A stretch of 64,000 nucleotides of DNA from Raphanus sativus (Eukaryota; Streptophyta; Magnoliopsida; Brassicales; Brassicaceae), in assembly GCF_000801105.2 (NCBI RefSeq), contig NC_079517.1, positions 3,906,001-3,970,000 on the forward strand, read 5' to 3'. The notes beneath the pieces are model-generated. The model was not told the origin of the DNA and did not search any database. It was given only the letters and a program-made list of their open reading frames with translations. The position numbers and the translations under genes are program-made. Positions 1 to 10,988 of this stretch are shown in pieces. Positions within the stretch are counted from its first letter, which is position 1; every line of letters starts with the position of its first letter.

Positions 1-1540
1 TGTAACTAAGTCTTGGGAACTATAACGCAGGTAAAATTGGAAATATGGTCTTTGATTAATATTTTCTAAGTTTGTTTATGGTCCCTGAATATTATTGTGG
101 TTCTCGTAATTATTTTCATATATGAATTACTTTTTGATGATTAGTTTAGTTTGGTAAACATGTTAAAGTTGAAATAATAGTTTATCTTCAACACTAAACC
201 TTTTTCAAATAATTATCTTCAACATTAAACCCTTTTTCAAATAATTATCGTAGTTTAGTTAAGATACTGGATCAACAACAATATTTTGAATTTAGTCAAT
301 TAGCTCAAATAATTATCGTAGCCATAAGTATGAATATGTGGCAGAAGCCATGTTTTTGATTTTTTTTTTGAGAAAGGAAGAGGAGGCCATGTTAAAGCGT
401 GAGAATGTCTTTGCAAAGATCCATAAAGTTGATATATTCAACTATAGATATATTCACCTCGTCATATATGTAACTCATATCACTTCCCTCCCAGGGTAAC
501 ATTGCTGACCTGCAAATCTATTGATTATATTCCCTCTGCATCTTCCTCGTAATGTATTTTCTGTAAGCTTCAGACAGGAAAACATTTTCCGCTAGAAAAA
601 GTTAATGATATGCAAAGAAAACAATCTAAAAATACAATCCAAATCAGCATCCAGACTTCTTTCATTCAATGAGCTTGAAATTTCAACCTAACCATCAAAA
701 CAAAAAAAAAATATGAGAATGAGAGTCATCAAGCCACCTGTAACTTAGAAGACACAAATCATCAAAACACTTACGGGCTTTTTTTTTTCTTCAATCCAAC
801 AAATGAACTCTCAAGACCATCATTAGCTGCAGGGAAAATAAATGGGACACAAACTAATGTGCATTCCATCAAAGAGAAACAAAAAAGTTTCACAGCACAT
901 AGACACAGATTAAAAAAGAGTTTCACAGCAAAAAAAGAGTTCCACGACACTTAAAAAGAGTTTCAAAGCACATAGACTAAGGTTCCATTATCTAAGAGAT
1001 GAGATAACAAATTTCAACTCCTAATAAGAATCAATACAAATGAATCTAGGCGAAGGTTTGACAATAGATTTATCAATCTCTTCAATCATTTGCTATGGTT
1101 GAGAAAAGAAAATAAATTCCAAAACAAATCAACTAAAACTCATTTGCTAAGTGGAGAAAGGTTGCTTGCGAGTAAAATCAATCAAACAATGGGTAAGGTT
1201 TTACAAAGCTAAGAAGTCACGTTGATTTGGTTGAGTTAATGTATGATTTGGTAGAGATTAAGTATTTGTGAATAAATATTTGTATAGTTAATATATTAAA
1301 TCACGTTGATTTTGGTAATTCAAATTTACTTCTTTAATTGCAAAATATTTTCTAGTGGCATGAGATTGTAATTCTTTAGGAAAAGTTAGGGTTATTTTAA
1401 ATTTGTACTTCAGTTTTAATAGATTAGATAGTATAGTATTTATATTACTGTACCAGGTTGCCATCAAGTTAATTGATAAAAAAATTAAATGGGCAGAGCA
1501 AAAGAATTGTAAAGCAACTTTCAATTCTCTTAGCTTAATA
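1..1540. other. AT-rich intergenic DNA, no gene seen
   Basis: No convincing coding sequence on either strand. There is a short imperfect tandem duplication of about 33 bases at roughly 182-247 and a degenerate repeat of the type aaaaagagttt-cacagca at about 900-970. Confidence 0.6.
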
Positions 1541-1543
1541 TGT

Positions 1544-3327
1544 CACTACAAAAAAAGAGCTGTTTAACATCAGTTATTTTCAATTTTTGCATTACTTATA
1601 ACTGATGCAAAAGAATTTTACATCATTTAGATAAGTGACTCTGAAAGTGGTGATGCAAATAATTTGTATCATTTTTATTATAAACTGATGTAAAAAATTC
1701 AAATATTTTCATCAATTGTTGTAAATGATGTCAATATGTATCAGTTGTAAAAAAATGATATTAACAACTACATCAGTTTTTAAAATGATGTTAATATTAA
1801 CATCGATTAAATAACTGATTTCAATTATTTATATCATTTATTAATAATTGATTTTAAATTAATATCTTGTTTTAAAAAGTATTTTAGTAATTATCATTTA
1901 TAATTATTAAAAAATACTATTTTTATAACGTATAACTTTTTTTCTTCTGAACTACCATACAATGGAAAATTTTATAAATCAATTAAATAAAATATATTTT
2001 TTAATAACAATGATTTACAATTTTCAATGAAATATAGTCTAAAAGGAAAAGTAAAAGTTGGAAAAAAAAAACAGAAGATGAATTCAAAGAAAAAAGATTG
2101 CAAAAATAGTTAAACAGAATTTGCTACGAAAGCTTCTTCAATTATGATCCGTGTTCTTCTTTTTCTTTATCCATATTTTAATCAAGAATCTCTTCTAGAG
2201 GCAAAGCTGAATCGATCAAAGCCAATATTCCCATAGACTTGTATTCTTCATCCAGATTCTGAATCAACATTGTCTCATCCTACACCTCTTCACTCTTCTG
2301 ATCATCCTAACAAAGAAGGATCTTTCAAACATAAACAAAAGTCCTCTATAAACTTTAAATTCCAAAAATCTGAGAACTAGGAGAAAAAAGAAAAGAGAAA
2401 AAAAAAACAGTACCTTATAAATTTTTGAATCCTATAAGAAGAAATAAAATCATCATCTTCATGACTCTTATAAACGCTTGATTCTTGTTGAACTTTTTAA
2501 TCAGATAACTCAACCCGAAACTATAAACTTTAAACTGTTAAAAAGTTAAGGAAATTGAAAGAGTGAGAGGAAGATGAAGATTTTAACAAAAAAAAAAGAG
2601 AGAATATGTTTTAGTTGATTGAAGTGAAACTGTTATATAAAAACATGGAAATTAAAACCACCAAAATATTCCCTTCGATAGAGATCTCATTTTGTTTTTT
2701 TTTTATTTAACCATATTGGTTAAGTGCTTGTTAATTGTGATAGTGGTTCCTTCTTTTCGGGATTGTAACTGATCATTTTACGGCTTACAGTATATAAAAT
2801 CACAATTCATTATTTTCATTTATTCTAGTCGGTGATTATTTATTTTTTTGTTAATTATTAACTATAGTTAGTTTATTAAATTTTGAATTAAAATGGGTGG
2901 GAAATGTCCCCACGAACAACACATTAATTTAAACTAAATTTAGATTAGTATTATTTTATTAAAGACGTCAAATAATTTCCTTTTCGTTTAAGTAAAATGA
3001 ACTTGTATCATTTATTTAAGTAATGTTAATGAAAACTAGAATAATGTATCAATTATATAACTGATGTAAATTCATATTTATATCAGTTTTGTTTAAGTGA
3101 CGTAAGTCAGTTTAAATTTATATCAGTTACTTAAAAATGATGTAAGTTAGTATAGATTCATATCAATTTTATCGAAGTGATGCTAATAATTTAATAACAA
3201 CATCAATTATTGTAAATGATGTTAAGCATGCATTATTTGTATCATTTATTAATAAGTAATTTAAAATACAATCATTTATTTTTCTGATACAATTTATGTG
3301 ATGTAATATGGTCTTTTTTTTGTAGTG
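1544..3327. mobile_element. Non-autonomous CACTA (En/Spm-type) transposon
   Basis: The element starts with cactacaaaaaaaga and ends with the inverted copy tcttttttttgtagtg, and is flanked on both sides by the 3-bp duplication TGT (1541-1543 and 3328-3330). CACTA termini and 3-bp target duplications define the family. Both subterminal regions (about 1560-1870 and 3040-3310) carry many copies in both orientations of an ACATCAGTT / TGATGTAA motif, as expected for sites bound by a TNPA-like protein. No transposase frame is visible in its 1784 bp. An internal minus-strand stretch (2270 to 2178) reads as about 30 coding-like residues ending in a stop and may be a captured or residual exon. It would need a transposase supplied elsewhere. 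Confidence 0.88.
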
Positions 3328-3330
3328 TGT

Positions 3331-6082
3331 ATTCAAAATGAATTATATTTTGAAAGAAATATAATAATTTATTTATTTGATGTTAGTGGATTCAATAATT
3401 TTTGTAATTCAAAAGAACTAATATCCAAGTCGCAAACAAGCAGTTTAAACCGATACTTTGTACACAAGGATTAGACCACCAAAATAGTTTCCATTGCACA
3501 AACCCTAATTAAATAAGATCCATAAAGTTTAATCGCAAGTTAAGATTATCTTCCTGTTCGATTTCCCAATCAAATAGGAGCATACACGATGAAATTTCAA
3601 GACATGCAAATTTAGTATCATGTTAAAATTTTGTTTAAGCAACTTTACATATCTTCATTATTTTCCTCTTAAGACGACCTAAAACAAATGTAATTTCGGA
3701 ACCTTTTTGGCTACAAACTTCTCGTTTGGACGTTACTGATCAAAGACACTGTGTGGTTGTATCATGAGCCAGGCAATCCGCAATCGCATGTGACAAACAA
3801 GCAGCAGGACTGAAGCTGTGATAGGCAGAAATTAGATAGTCAATGTTGTCTTTCGCTTTTCTATAATATTTTCTTTTACAAATGATGATATGTTTTGATT
3901 GCCGAGAAGTGGGAGAAAGAAAAACTAGAGGATATCATTAAATGGGGATGGTGATTTTTGACTAGTGATGCCCGATGTACTATTGAGTCAGAATCATGTT
4001 TTCTTTGTATGTTTTGTCTGTCCCTTACACCATGTTATGGTTTCCAACTTTTCATCATTTTTTTACTTTTTATAATTACAGTATATATATATGTACATAT
4101 GTGTGTGATGAATTTAAAACGAATGTCTGGGAAAGGAAGAAAATATAAAGGTAAGTAAAAAGTAAAAACATACTGAAAACACTAAAGTCCAATCTTAATA
4201 AATGATCTCTTGTCAACTATTAGTAAATGATTTATAAGAGTATATAAATGCATTCCCTAGACTGGTCACTATGATCTATCAACAATCTTAAGATAAATAG
4301 CGTCAATCAATCGATGGTACATACATTGTCGATCCCAATATGACAGTTTTTGTAAATATATGAAAATTTAAATGGAGAACATTAAGCAATTAGGCTCTTT
4401 CGTAGAGCCTACCTCGAGCAACTGCAATTATGATCCCAAAGGTGAAGCAAAAAAAAAAACTGCAGTTATGATCTTATTTATCAATCCTTTACCGCGTTTG
4501 TTAGTACGCGTACTTGACACCTGGTTGTGTACTGGCTAGAGTTCTTGTTCCTTATCATCTCCATGCACACAGACGTGTCGGTTTTTTAGGACTGCAATAT
4601 TTTTTTTGAATATCATCCATTTTTCATATAACCAAAAATTCACAAAAATGTATCTAATTTTTTTTTTGTCTAATCCAATTTGTTCTCCAGAAAAAGATGA
4701 TAAATAAACTTGTTTTCCCCGTTACTTTTTACAAACTATTTTATTAATTTAAATTTACATTATAATATAATGGAGATGACAACATATACTGTTGTTAAGT
4801 TAAATTGGATAGCTAGGACCGATGAGTACTTTGAAGTAGATTACCATTATAATTTACATGTCAGTCAACTACTTTTCAGAACTCTTCATGTTAATCCCCA
4901 ATATTAGGCGCATCGAAGGATTTTAGTGGGTCTAAACGACAACCATTTGTGTGAATCATTGACCAGATGTAAAGAAAAGCATGTTAAAATGCTTAAAAGA
5001 ATCGATAGTGGTGTGAAAGATTGCCTACTTTCAATTAGTAGAAAGAAGAATGAAGAATCATTAGAAAGCCTACTTCGATGGCTAGAGTACACATCATAGA
5101 AAGCTAAAGGAGAAGATGTTTCTATAACTCTAAAGAGTGAAAGTTCTTAAAACTCTGCTTCAATGTAAGACTCCATTGTAAAAACGCTTTTTATCGAATA
5201 AATTTTACATCCATTCAAAAAAAATGGATGTTAAGGTCCTACCCCTCGAGTTGTCCTCTTTTATATCGCCTGCCGTCTCTCTAATGAATATACAGTGATA
5301 TATTATGAACATATATGTTCTGAGTGAGGAATAAAAACTACACACCATACGATCTCAACTGCAATTTAATTATAGTGTATGCTTATTCGGAGAATATATG
5401 CTTACATCAAGATCCAAAATTAAATTCGGAGAATATATGGAAAGCATATAGTAATAGTTAAATGTACTTTGTCACATATTTTGTTTAACACATGTGGCCT
5501 GATTTCTTCTATAAAATGGAATAAAGTTATATATAAGAATATACAGAAGAAAATCGTCAAACATTTTGATGAGTTCACAAAGTTCATCAGAAATACCTGA
5601 GAGGTTATCATTGCAGTAGTGAATGAACTTTGACCCTGTAGTTGTTCTTAACGATCTTTAATCCCACTAGGATAACACAAAGCAGGTAAATGACTTTCAT
5701 GCATGAAAAGAAAAAGAAGGCATTTTCGAAAAGGCTTATTTTGGACCCTTTAAAAAAACGACTTTGAATTTAGTCTCTAAATGCCTAATAAACCATATTT
5801 GGAAGATATTGATATTTGGTTTTGTCTACCTAAATAAACACTCATAAAATTGACCAAAATAACAACACTCACAAAAATCATTTTCTGCTTTCTATTTCAA
5901 AGTAGGCCTGCTTCATTTATCGAGAGACCTCCGTTAATAGCTAAATTAAATAAGAATTTCTAAATGGGAAACGAGAAGCTTGATTGATCTTGTGAACTGT
6001 GAAGGGCATAAGGAAGCAAATAGACAAGGTTTGTTATAAAGATTTCCCACATAATAATAAAAAGATTACAGAAGACTTGATT
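3331..6082. other. AT-rich intergenic DNA with one coding-like relic
   Basis: Mostly AT-rich sequence without a supported gene. A perfect 8-bp hairpin with a 5-nt loop lies at 4391-4411. The only coding-like stretch is at about 4910-5098 and is listed separately. Confidence 0.5.
4910..5098 (+). pseudogene. Coding-like relic, C-terminal exon of an unknown gene
   Basis: After a possible acceptor (tattag) the plus strand reads open for about 62 codons to a TAG at 5096-5098. The composition is typical of protein: RRILVG near the start, then a charged helical stretch (KEKHVKMLKRIDSGVKDCL) and a final ESLLRWLEYTS. The RRILVG start recalls ELM2/ARID-type plant nuclear proteins, but that link is weak. 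No upstream exon was found, so it is probably a fragment moved here or left after gene loss. The family is unrecognised. Confidence 0.3.
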
Positions 6083-6941
6083 AATATTATGTATGTCAGT
6101 AAACTTTTTAACACAGCGCAAACAAAAATTTGCAAACTCTCTCTCTAGATAAATTTCTCCGCCTTCTCTCTAAAAATCTTCGTCGTGATTAGTGTTTTCC
6201 GGCCGACGGGTGGGTTTCCACAGCCAGTACCGTCGGTCCGGTTTCAGTTTTTTCTTCTTTTTAGTTTTTTTATGTTGTTGTTTTTCTTTTTCGGCGTCGC
6301 CTCTCCTTTTGGCGGTTGGCCGGCCTTGACTCCGGCGTTGTGCCTTGTCTTCTCAGGCAAACGGTCGGCTTCTAACTCCGCATCGTACGGCACATGCGTG
6401 ATGACGGCGGCTCTGTTTTGGAACTCCCAGTTTCTACTTTTAATTACGAAGGTGGTTGTGAAGGCTTTGCTTCCGGAGGAGATTCCGGGTACCGATGGAT
6501 GCTCTTCGGTGAAGAAAGTTCAGGTGATGATGATGGTGAAACCAGTGGCTTGGAGGAGATCTCGAGATTGTCTCGATGAATCTCTCCAATCAAGTGAGCC
6601 ATGGTGAAACCGATGGTGCGGCGGCAGCAGAATCCGGCGAGTCCTGGCGAGACCACTGGCGGTCTTCGTTTTCTCCGGTGATGCATGTCGGCTGGGTCAA
6701 GACTAGCGTCAAGGTGACGCGTGTTCTGGGTGGTGTCTCAATCGTGAGCGTTTGTCTACTTGGTGCGTCACGTGGCGTGAGGAGCGGTTTCGGTGGATTG
6801 GGCTTTGATCCACTGTTTTTCCTATGTAATGGATCCGTTTGTTTCATATAGTTGGGCCTCCTTGTTTGTATATTTTATGGGGTTCATCCCTTTAATATAA
6901 TCCTTTTAGATGGCAAAAAAAAAATATTATGTATGTCAGTA
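6083..6941 (+). mobile_element. Poly-A retroposon with 19-bp target-site duplication
   Basis: An insert of about 820 bp (6102-6922) ends in a run of A after ttttagatggc. It lies between two copies of aatattatgtatgtcagta (6083-6101 and 6923-6941), the signature of target-primed reverse transcription. The first part is C/T-rich and looks like a 5' leader; 6180-6850 is markedly more GC-rich than its surroundings. Short frames are open on both strands, but none resembles a known protein. It may be a non-autonomous LINE derivative or a retroposed transcript. The perfect flanks suggest a fairly recent insertion. Confidence 0.8.
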
Positions 6942-7800
6942 TGTGTGTATATTGTGTGTCAGTCCTTATAGGTACACAAATAAGGTCCCATGATTGAACA
7001 AATTGATGTCCCTCAGAAATTTTCTTGAAGTTTCTCTCTACAATTTCTTTTCGTCATTTGTATTATTACACCAAAATGTACTTTATTTGTCTGCTTTTCT
7101 GGAACCATCTTTTACCTATTATGCATTGGCTGATAGTTTTATCATTTCATAAGGAGCTTGCCCATAGATTTTCGAATGGCAGGACAAAAAGGTGTCTTAG
7201 TTAAAAATTTAATTACTAGCATTAACAATCCTATATCATGTTCAAACGTTTAGGAATTGTATTGGCAGTTCACTCCATTCGTTTTTTTTAAATGTCATTT
7301 TGATATTTTTCTCACATATTTAAAAACGATGAAATATATTTATGCTCTCGCAAAAAAAATCAAAATTACATTTAAAACACACAGAGGGAATGCATATTAT
7401 CTCAAATGAAACCAATACTATTAATCAGACTCTTTAATATGAAATTTCATTGTTAATTTAAAATAATATGTAGATTGATACGTGGTCCTTATTAAATTTT
7501 TAAATGTAACTAGTCATGTATTTTATATGGATCAATAAATTAAAGTTCACACATAATAAATTATATTGATTTTCAAATGAAAATCAATTATGGATGATTG
7601 ATTGACATGTGTCTTTCAGATTTCTTAATAACTTTTGGTGCATATCTTAACATTCAACTGAACAAAATTCATTTTCAAAATTTCTTTAATAATTGGAATT
7701 AAGTTTCGAGACATATGTTAAGACACATGCATTAAGGCCTTAACCCTTGATATTTTTTGTCAATTGATTTGCATTAATCAGAAAATAAAAGAAACAAAGA
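6942..7800. other. AT-rich intergenic DNA, nothing recognised
   Basis: No coding frame, RNA gene or repeat that I can support. Confidence 0.55.
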
Positions 7801-7822
7801 AGTCTGGCCTCAGGCCCATACA

Positions 7823-8860
7823 TTAGCCCATAACGGGAATAGAGAGACCCAAAAGAGAAGATTTTGCCAATACGTCGGCATCGACATTTTGCAATCGAGG
7901 AAGAAACGAGAACGAGATATCGACAAACGCAGAAGAGATTTGATGGATATCTTGAACGATTCCATAGATCTCTTTGTTCTGCATGTCGTTGTTGATTGCT
8001 CGGATGAGCGTTGTGTTGTCAGAGAGCATCCTAATCTCCGTGAGACCAAGATTCACTGCTGCTATGAGCCCTAGACGCAAGGCTAGAACTTCTGCTACGA
8101 GGGGGGAGCTGACTAGGCTTTGGGTGGTGGTTCCTTCCCTGATTCTCTTGCCTGTGGAGTCCGATATGATCCACGCTAGCCCTGCTGTGTTCGTCGCTTT
8201 GTTCCAAGCCGCGTCTGATCTGCAAGTTGGGTAGCTGCTGTTCATTTGTCCATTGCTTCTATTAGACTTCGTTCCAGGTAGCTGCTTAGTATCTTTTAGA
8301 CTTTTACTCTGAGCTAAGCACCATTCGCTTGCTAATCTTATCCCCTTGATTGTCGTTTCCTCTGCTGAAAGTTGTCGCTTTTAAAAAATCAGGGTGTTGC
8401 GAGCTGTCCAGAGTGTCCAGCATATCCAAGGAAGTATTGCTCCGGTGATTCCTGAAGGAGGGAGGCAAATACTCTTCCTATACGCCACGATGATATCCTT
8501 GAAGTCCGCTTCAGTAGCTATGTGAACTACTTTAAATAGAGGTATGAGTTCCCAAACCTTTTTAGCAAACGGGCATTCAAAGAAAATGTGCTTTGCTGTT
8601 TCGAGAGCATTGCATCTTGTACAGTGTGCCTGAGCTTGAATCCCTCTTATTTGCAGGTTCTTTCCTAAAGGAAGCGCCTTTTGAACTATGGGCCACATGA
8701 AGACTTTTATCTTTGGTGAGCATTCGCTACTCCAAATATCTTTTATCCAATTGAAACCCTCCGGTGTCCTGATATGGTGAGCATTCGCTAAACCCTTGAT
8801 ATCTTTGACTAAAATAAACAAATGCTTAAACAGGTGTTCTGAATTATAAGTTATCTTCAA
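7823..8860 (-). pseudogene. LINE reverse transcriptase C-terminus: zf-RVT plus RNase H domains, frameshifted
   Basis: Read on the minus strand, 8860 to 8381 encodes a reverse-transcriptase zinc-binding segment (HCTRC, then KHIFFECPFAKKVW). After a frame change in an A/T run near 8383-8390, reading continues through about 8375 to 7823 as an RVT_3-type RNase H domain. That domain keeps its four acidic positions: SDAAWN, the E of VAEVLAL, the D of MLSDNTT, and the D of VDADVLAKSS. The polymerase domain is missing, and no poly-A tail or flanking duplication was found. It is therefore an old, truncated remnant of a plant L1-type element. A domesticated RNase H gene is possible but not favoured because of the frameshift. 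Confidence 0.7.
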
Positions 8861-9296
8861 AAACTTTATATGTACATAAGAAAAAAAAGATCTTATACCA
8901 ATAAGATATAGTACGTGGAAATTATGTTGAACATCTAACTTATTGCTAAAGTATTACTTTTAGGTATCCAAAAAAATCATAACTTAGGGTATCGAAATTG
9001 ATTTAAGACTATGAGGCCACAGCAAAACTAATTGTCAAAAGAAAGCACTTTTTAAAAATATCATTTCCGTAAAACTTTAATCACATGTTTATAGAAAACC
9101 AAAATCATGTATGATTAGCTTCACATGAGGATCATGATGATATGCAAACATATGTGTGTAAATGCGAATGCATTATATTCATGTCATGAAAAACACCATG
9201 ATCGGTTGAGTCAGAGATATGAGTAAAAGATATTAAAACAGTAAAAATTGGGTGAAAATTTCGTTGCACACAAATAAAAGATAAGATAAATATAAT

Positions 9297-9580
9297 GAAA
9301 AAGCTTGTCTCACCGTGTGTTTTCGCAGAAATTAACAAACTTCATAAATTTCTGTTCACAAACAAAAAATAAACAAACTTCATAAATTTTACGTACACGG
9401 CTGGCATGAGCCATGAAGTAGTTGGTCTATCAACACCTTATATTATAGTGAAAAAGCTTGTCTCACCGTGTGTTTTTCGCAGAAACATACTTCGGAATTA
9501 AGTCTCTGTTTACAAACAAAAAAGAACAAACTTCATAAATTTTACGTACGCAGCTGGGACGAAGTATGTTTTTTTTTCTT
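9297..9580. repeat. Tandem duplication, period about 153 bp, two copies
   Basis: The block starting aaaaagcttgtctcaccgtg at about 9299 recurs at about 9452. Both copies continue through a gcagaaa segment and an aacttcataaattttacgta segment, with indels between them. It lies about 0.7 kb upstream of the ERF gene. Confidence 0.75.
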
Positions 9581-9604
9581 TATAAATGTTGTAGTCTCGT
9601 AATA

Positions 9605-9855
9605 CTCCATCTGGTTCAGTATAAATCATGTTTTAAGATTTTTTTTGTCTCAATTTAAATAAAATGTTTTCAAAATTAAATGCAAAAATTAAAGATCTCT
9701 TACTTTTATGATTATTTGTATTTAGCAGTGTAATTATTATTGGTTGAATTTGTTTTTATATTTTGATGTAAAAGAGGTGAACTTGATAAATTTTTATGTT
9801 TTTCTGAATTATTGTGCCAAAATCTTGAAAACTAAATAAAATAATACAGAAGGAG
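9605..9855. mobile_element. Probable Stowaway-like MITE (degenerate)
   Basis: The AT-rich 250-bp stretch begins ctccatctggttca after a TA and ends aatacagaaggag. The ends are imperfect inverted copies resembling the ctccctctgttt terminus of Mariner-type MITEs. The right TA is not preserved, so the limits are approximate. Confidence 0.45.
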
Positions 9856-10051
9856 CATATTTTAAAAAATGCTGATTTTTTTTTTTTGGAAATCCGGAAG
9901 ATATCAAAGCAGATAGTGACATCAAGTGTGTTGTTTTATACTAATAAATATATCTATACAAAAATATTTTGATTGGGTCCATTTCCTTTATTCATAGAGA
10001 CTTATTGCGTTGTTTTGGTCCCATCTTTTAACCCTTACCCAAAATATTAAT

Positions 10052-10066
10052 GCATATAAATATATT
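10052..10066 (+). promoter_or_regulatory. Putative TATA box of the ERF gene
   Basis: The AT motif catataaatatat lies about 220 bp before the start codon at 10284, consistent with a core promoter and a 5' leader of about 190 nt. Confidence 0.45.
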
Positions 10067-10283
10067 GAGTGACTGAGAAAAATGATAGGCAAATATTTTT
10101 TACCAACCTTTCTCCTTCTTCTCATATCAAAGTTTCTCTCTCATTTCTTCATCACTTCACTGCCCTGTTTTTTTTCCTTATTTTGAATAGTTCTCGAGAC
10201 TTTTCTCCTAAAACTCTTTGCATAAATCATAAACAAAACCGAATAAGAGACCGTCAAAACTATTATCCTATTCGTGTAAAACA

Positions 10284-10988
10284 ATGGTTGCATCAGCTTC
10301 GGAGAGTAGGTCAGTGGAGGAATATTACAGCCGCCAAGCGGAGAGAGTGACTCAAGTACCCAACTCAGCTTCTGACTTAATGACTGATGAGAGCAAGGCA
10401 GAGCAAAACGAGAACTCAAAGAAGACAAAACGTGTTAAAGACTCCGGTAAGCACCCGGTATATCGCGGTGTAAGGATGAGGAGCTGGGGAAAATGGGTGT
10501 CGGAGATTCGTGAGCCGAGGAAGAAGTCTCGTGTTTGGCTCGGAACTTTCCCCACGCCGGAAATGGCGGCGCGTGCCCACGACGTTGCAGCTTTGAGCAT
10601 TAAAGGGACCTCAGCTATACTAAACTTCCCTGAACTAGCAGACTCGTTCCCTCGACCTGTCTCGCTAAACCCTCGAGACATTCAGACAGCAGCTCTCAAA
10701 GCAGCACACATGGAACCAACAACGTCGTTCACGTCTTCTACTTCTTCACTTGAGTCTCTAGTGATGGTGATGGACCTCTCGAAAACTGAGTCGGAGGAGC
10801 TTGATGAGATCGTGGAGCTGCCAAGTCTAGGGTCGAATTGCGACGTACACTCGGCTAGCTTTGGGAAGGAGTTCGTGTTCTCTGACTCAGTGGACTACTG
10901 TTTATATCCTCCGCCGTGGGGGCAGTGGTCGGAAGATAGCTACGGAATTAGCCCTAGTTTCAATAACGGCTTGTCATGGGATCTCTAA
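10284..10988 (+). CDS. TINY2: DREB-type ERF/AP2 transcription factor, TINY2-like
   Basis: Single-exon gene of 234 codons. One AP2/ERF domain spans about residues 59-116 ([19 protein letters not shown], then [19 protein letters not shown]). Val72 and Glu77 fall at the V14/E19 positions that mark DREB-type proteins, which bind DRE/CRT (and for TINY relatives also GCC-type) promoter elements. The N-terminus is short and polar with a basic KKTKR stretch just before the domain, likely a nuclear signal. The acidic C-terminal part ([16 protein letters not shown]) and the final SWDL are typical of group A-4 activators. The TINY2 name rests on subgroup features and on gene order. Members of this subgroup act in stress and growth responses. 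No defect is seen. Confidence 0.9.
   Translation: MVASASESRSVEEYYSRQAERVTQVPNSASDLMTDESKAEQNENSKKTKRVKDSGKHPVYRGVRMRSWGKWVSEIREPRKKSRVWLGTFPTPEMAARAHDVAALSIKGTSAILNFPELADSFPRPVSLNPRDIQTAALKAAHMEPTTSFTSSTSSLESLVMVMDLSKTESEELDEIVELPSLGSNCDVHSASFGKEFVFSDSVDYCLYPPPWGQWSEDSYGISPSFNNGLSWDL

Noticed and set aside
4391..4411. Perfect 8-bp hairpin as a terminator or small RNA
   Set aside because: Too short for a miRNA precursor and no neighbouring gene to serve; probably chance.
6185..6850. Overlapping frames of 60-140 codons on both strands
   Set aside because: They lie inside a GC-rich retroposon where stops are rare; none has a recognisable domain.
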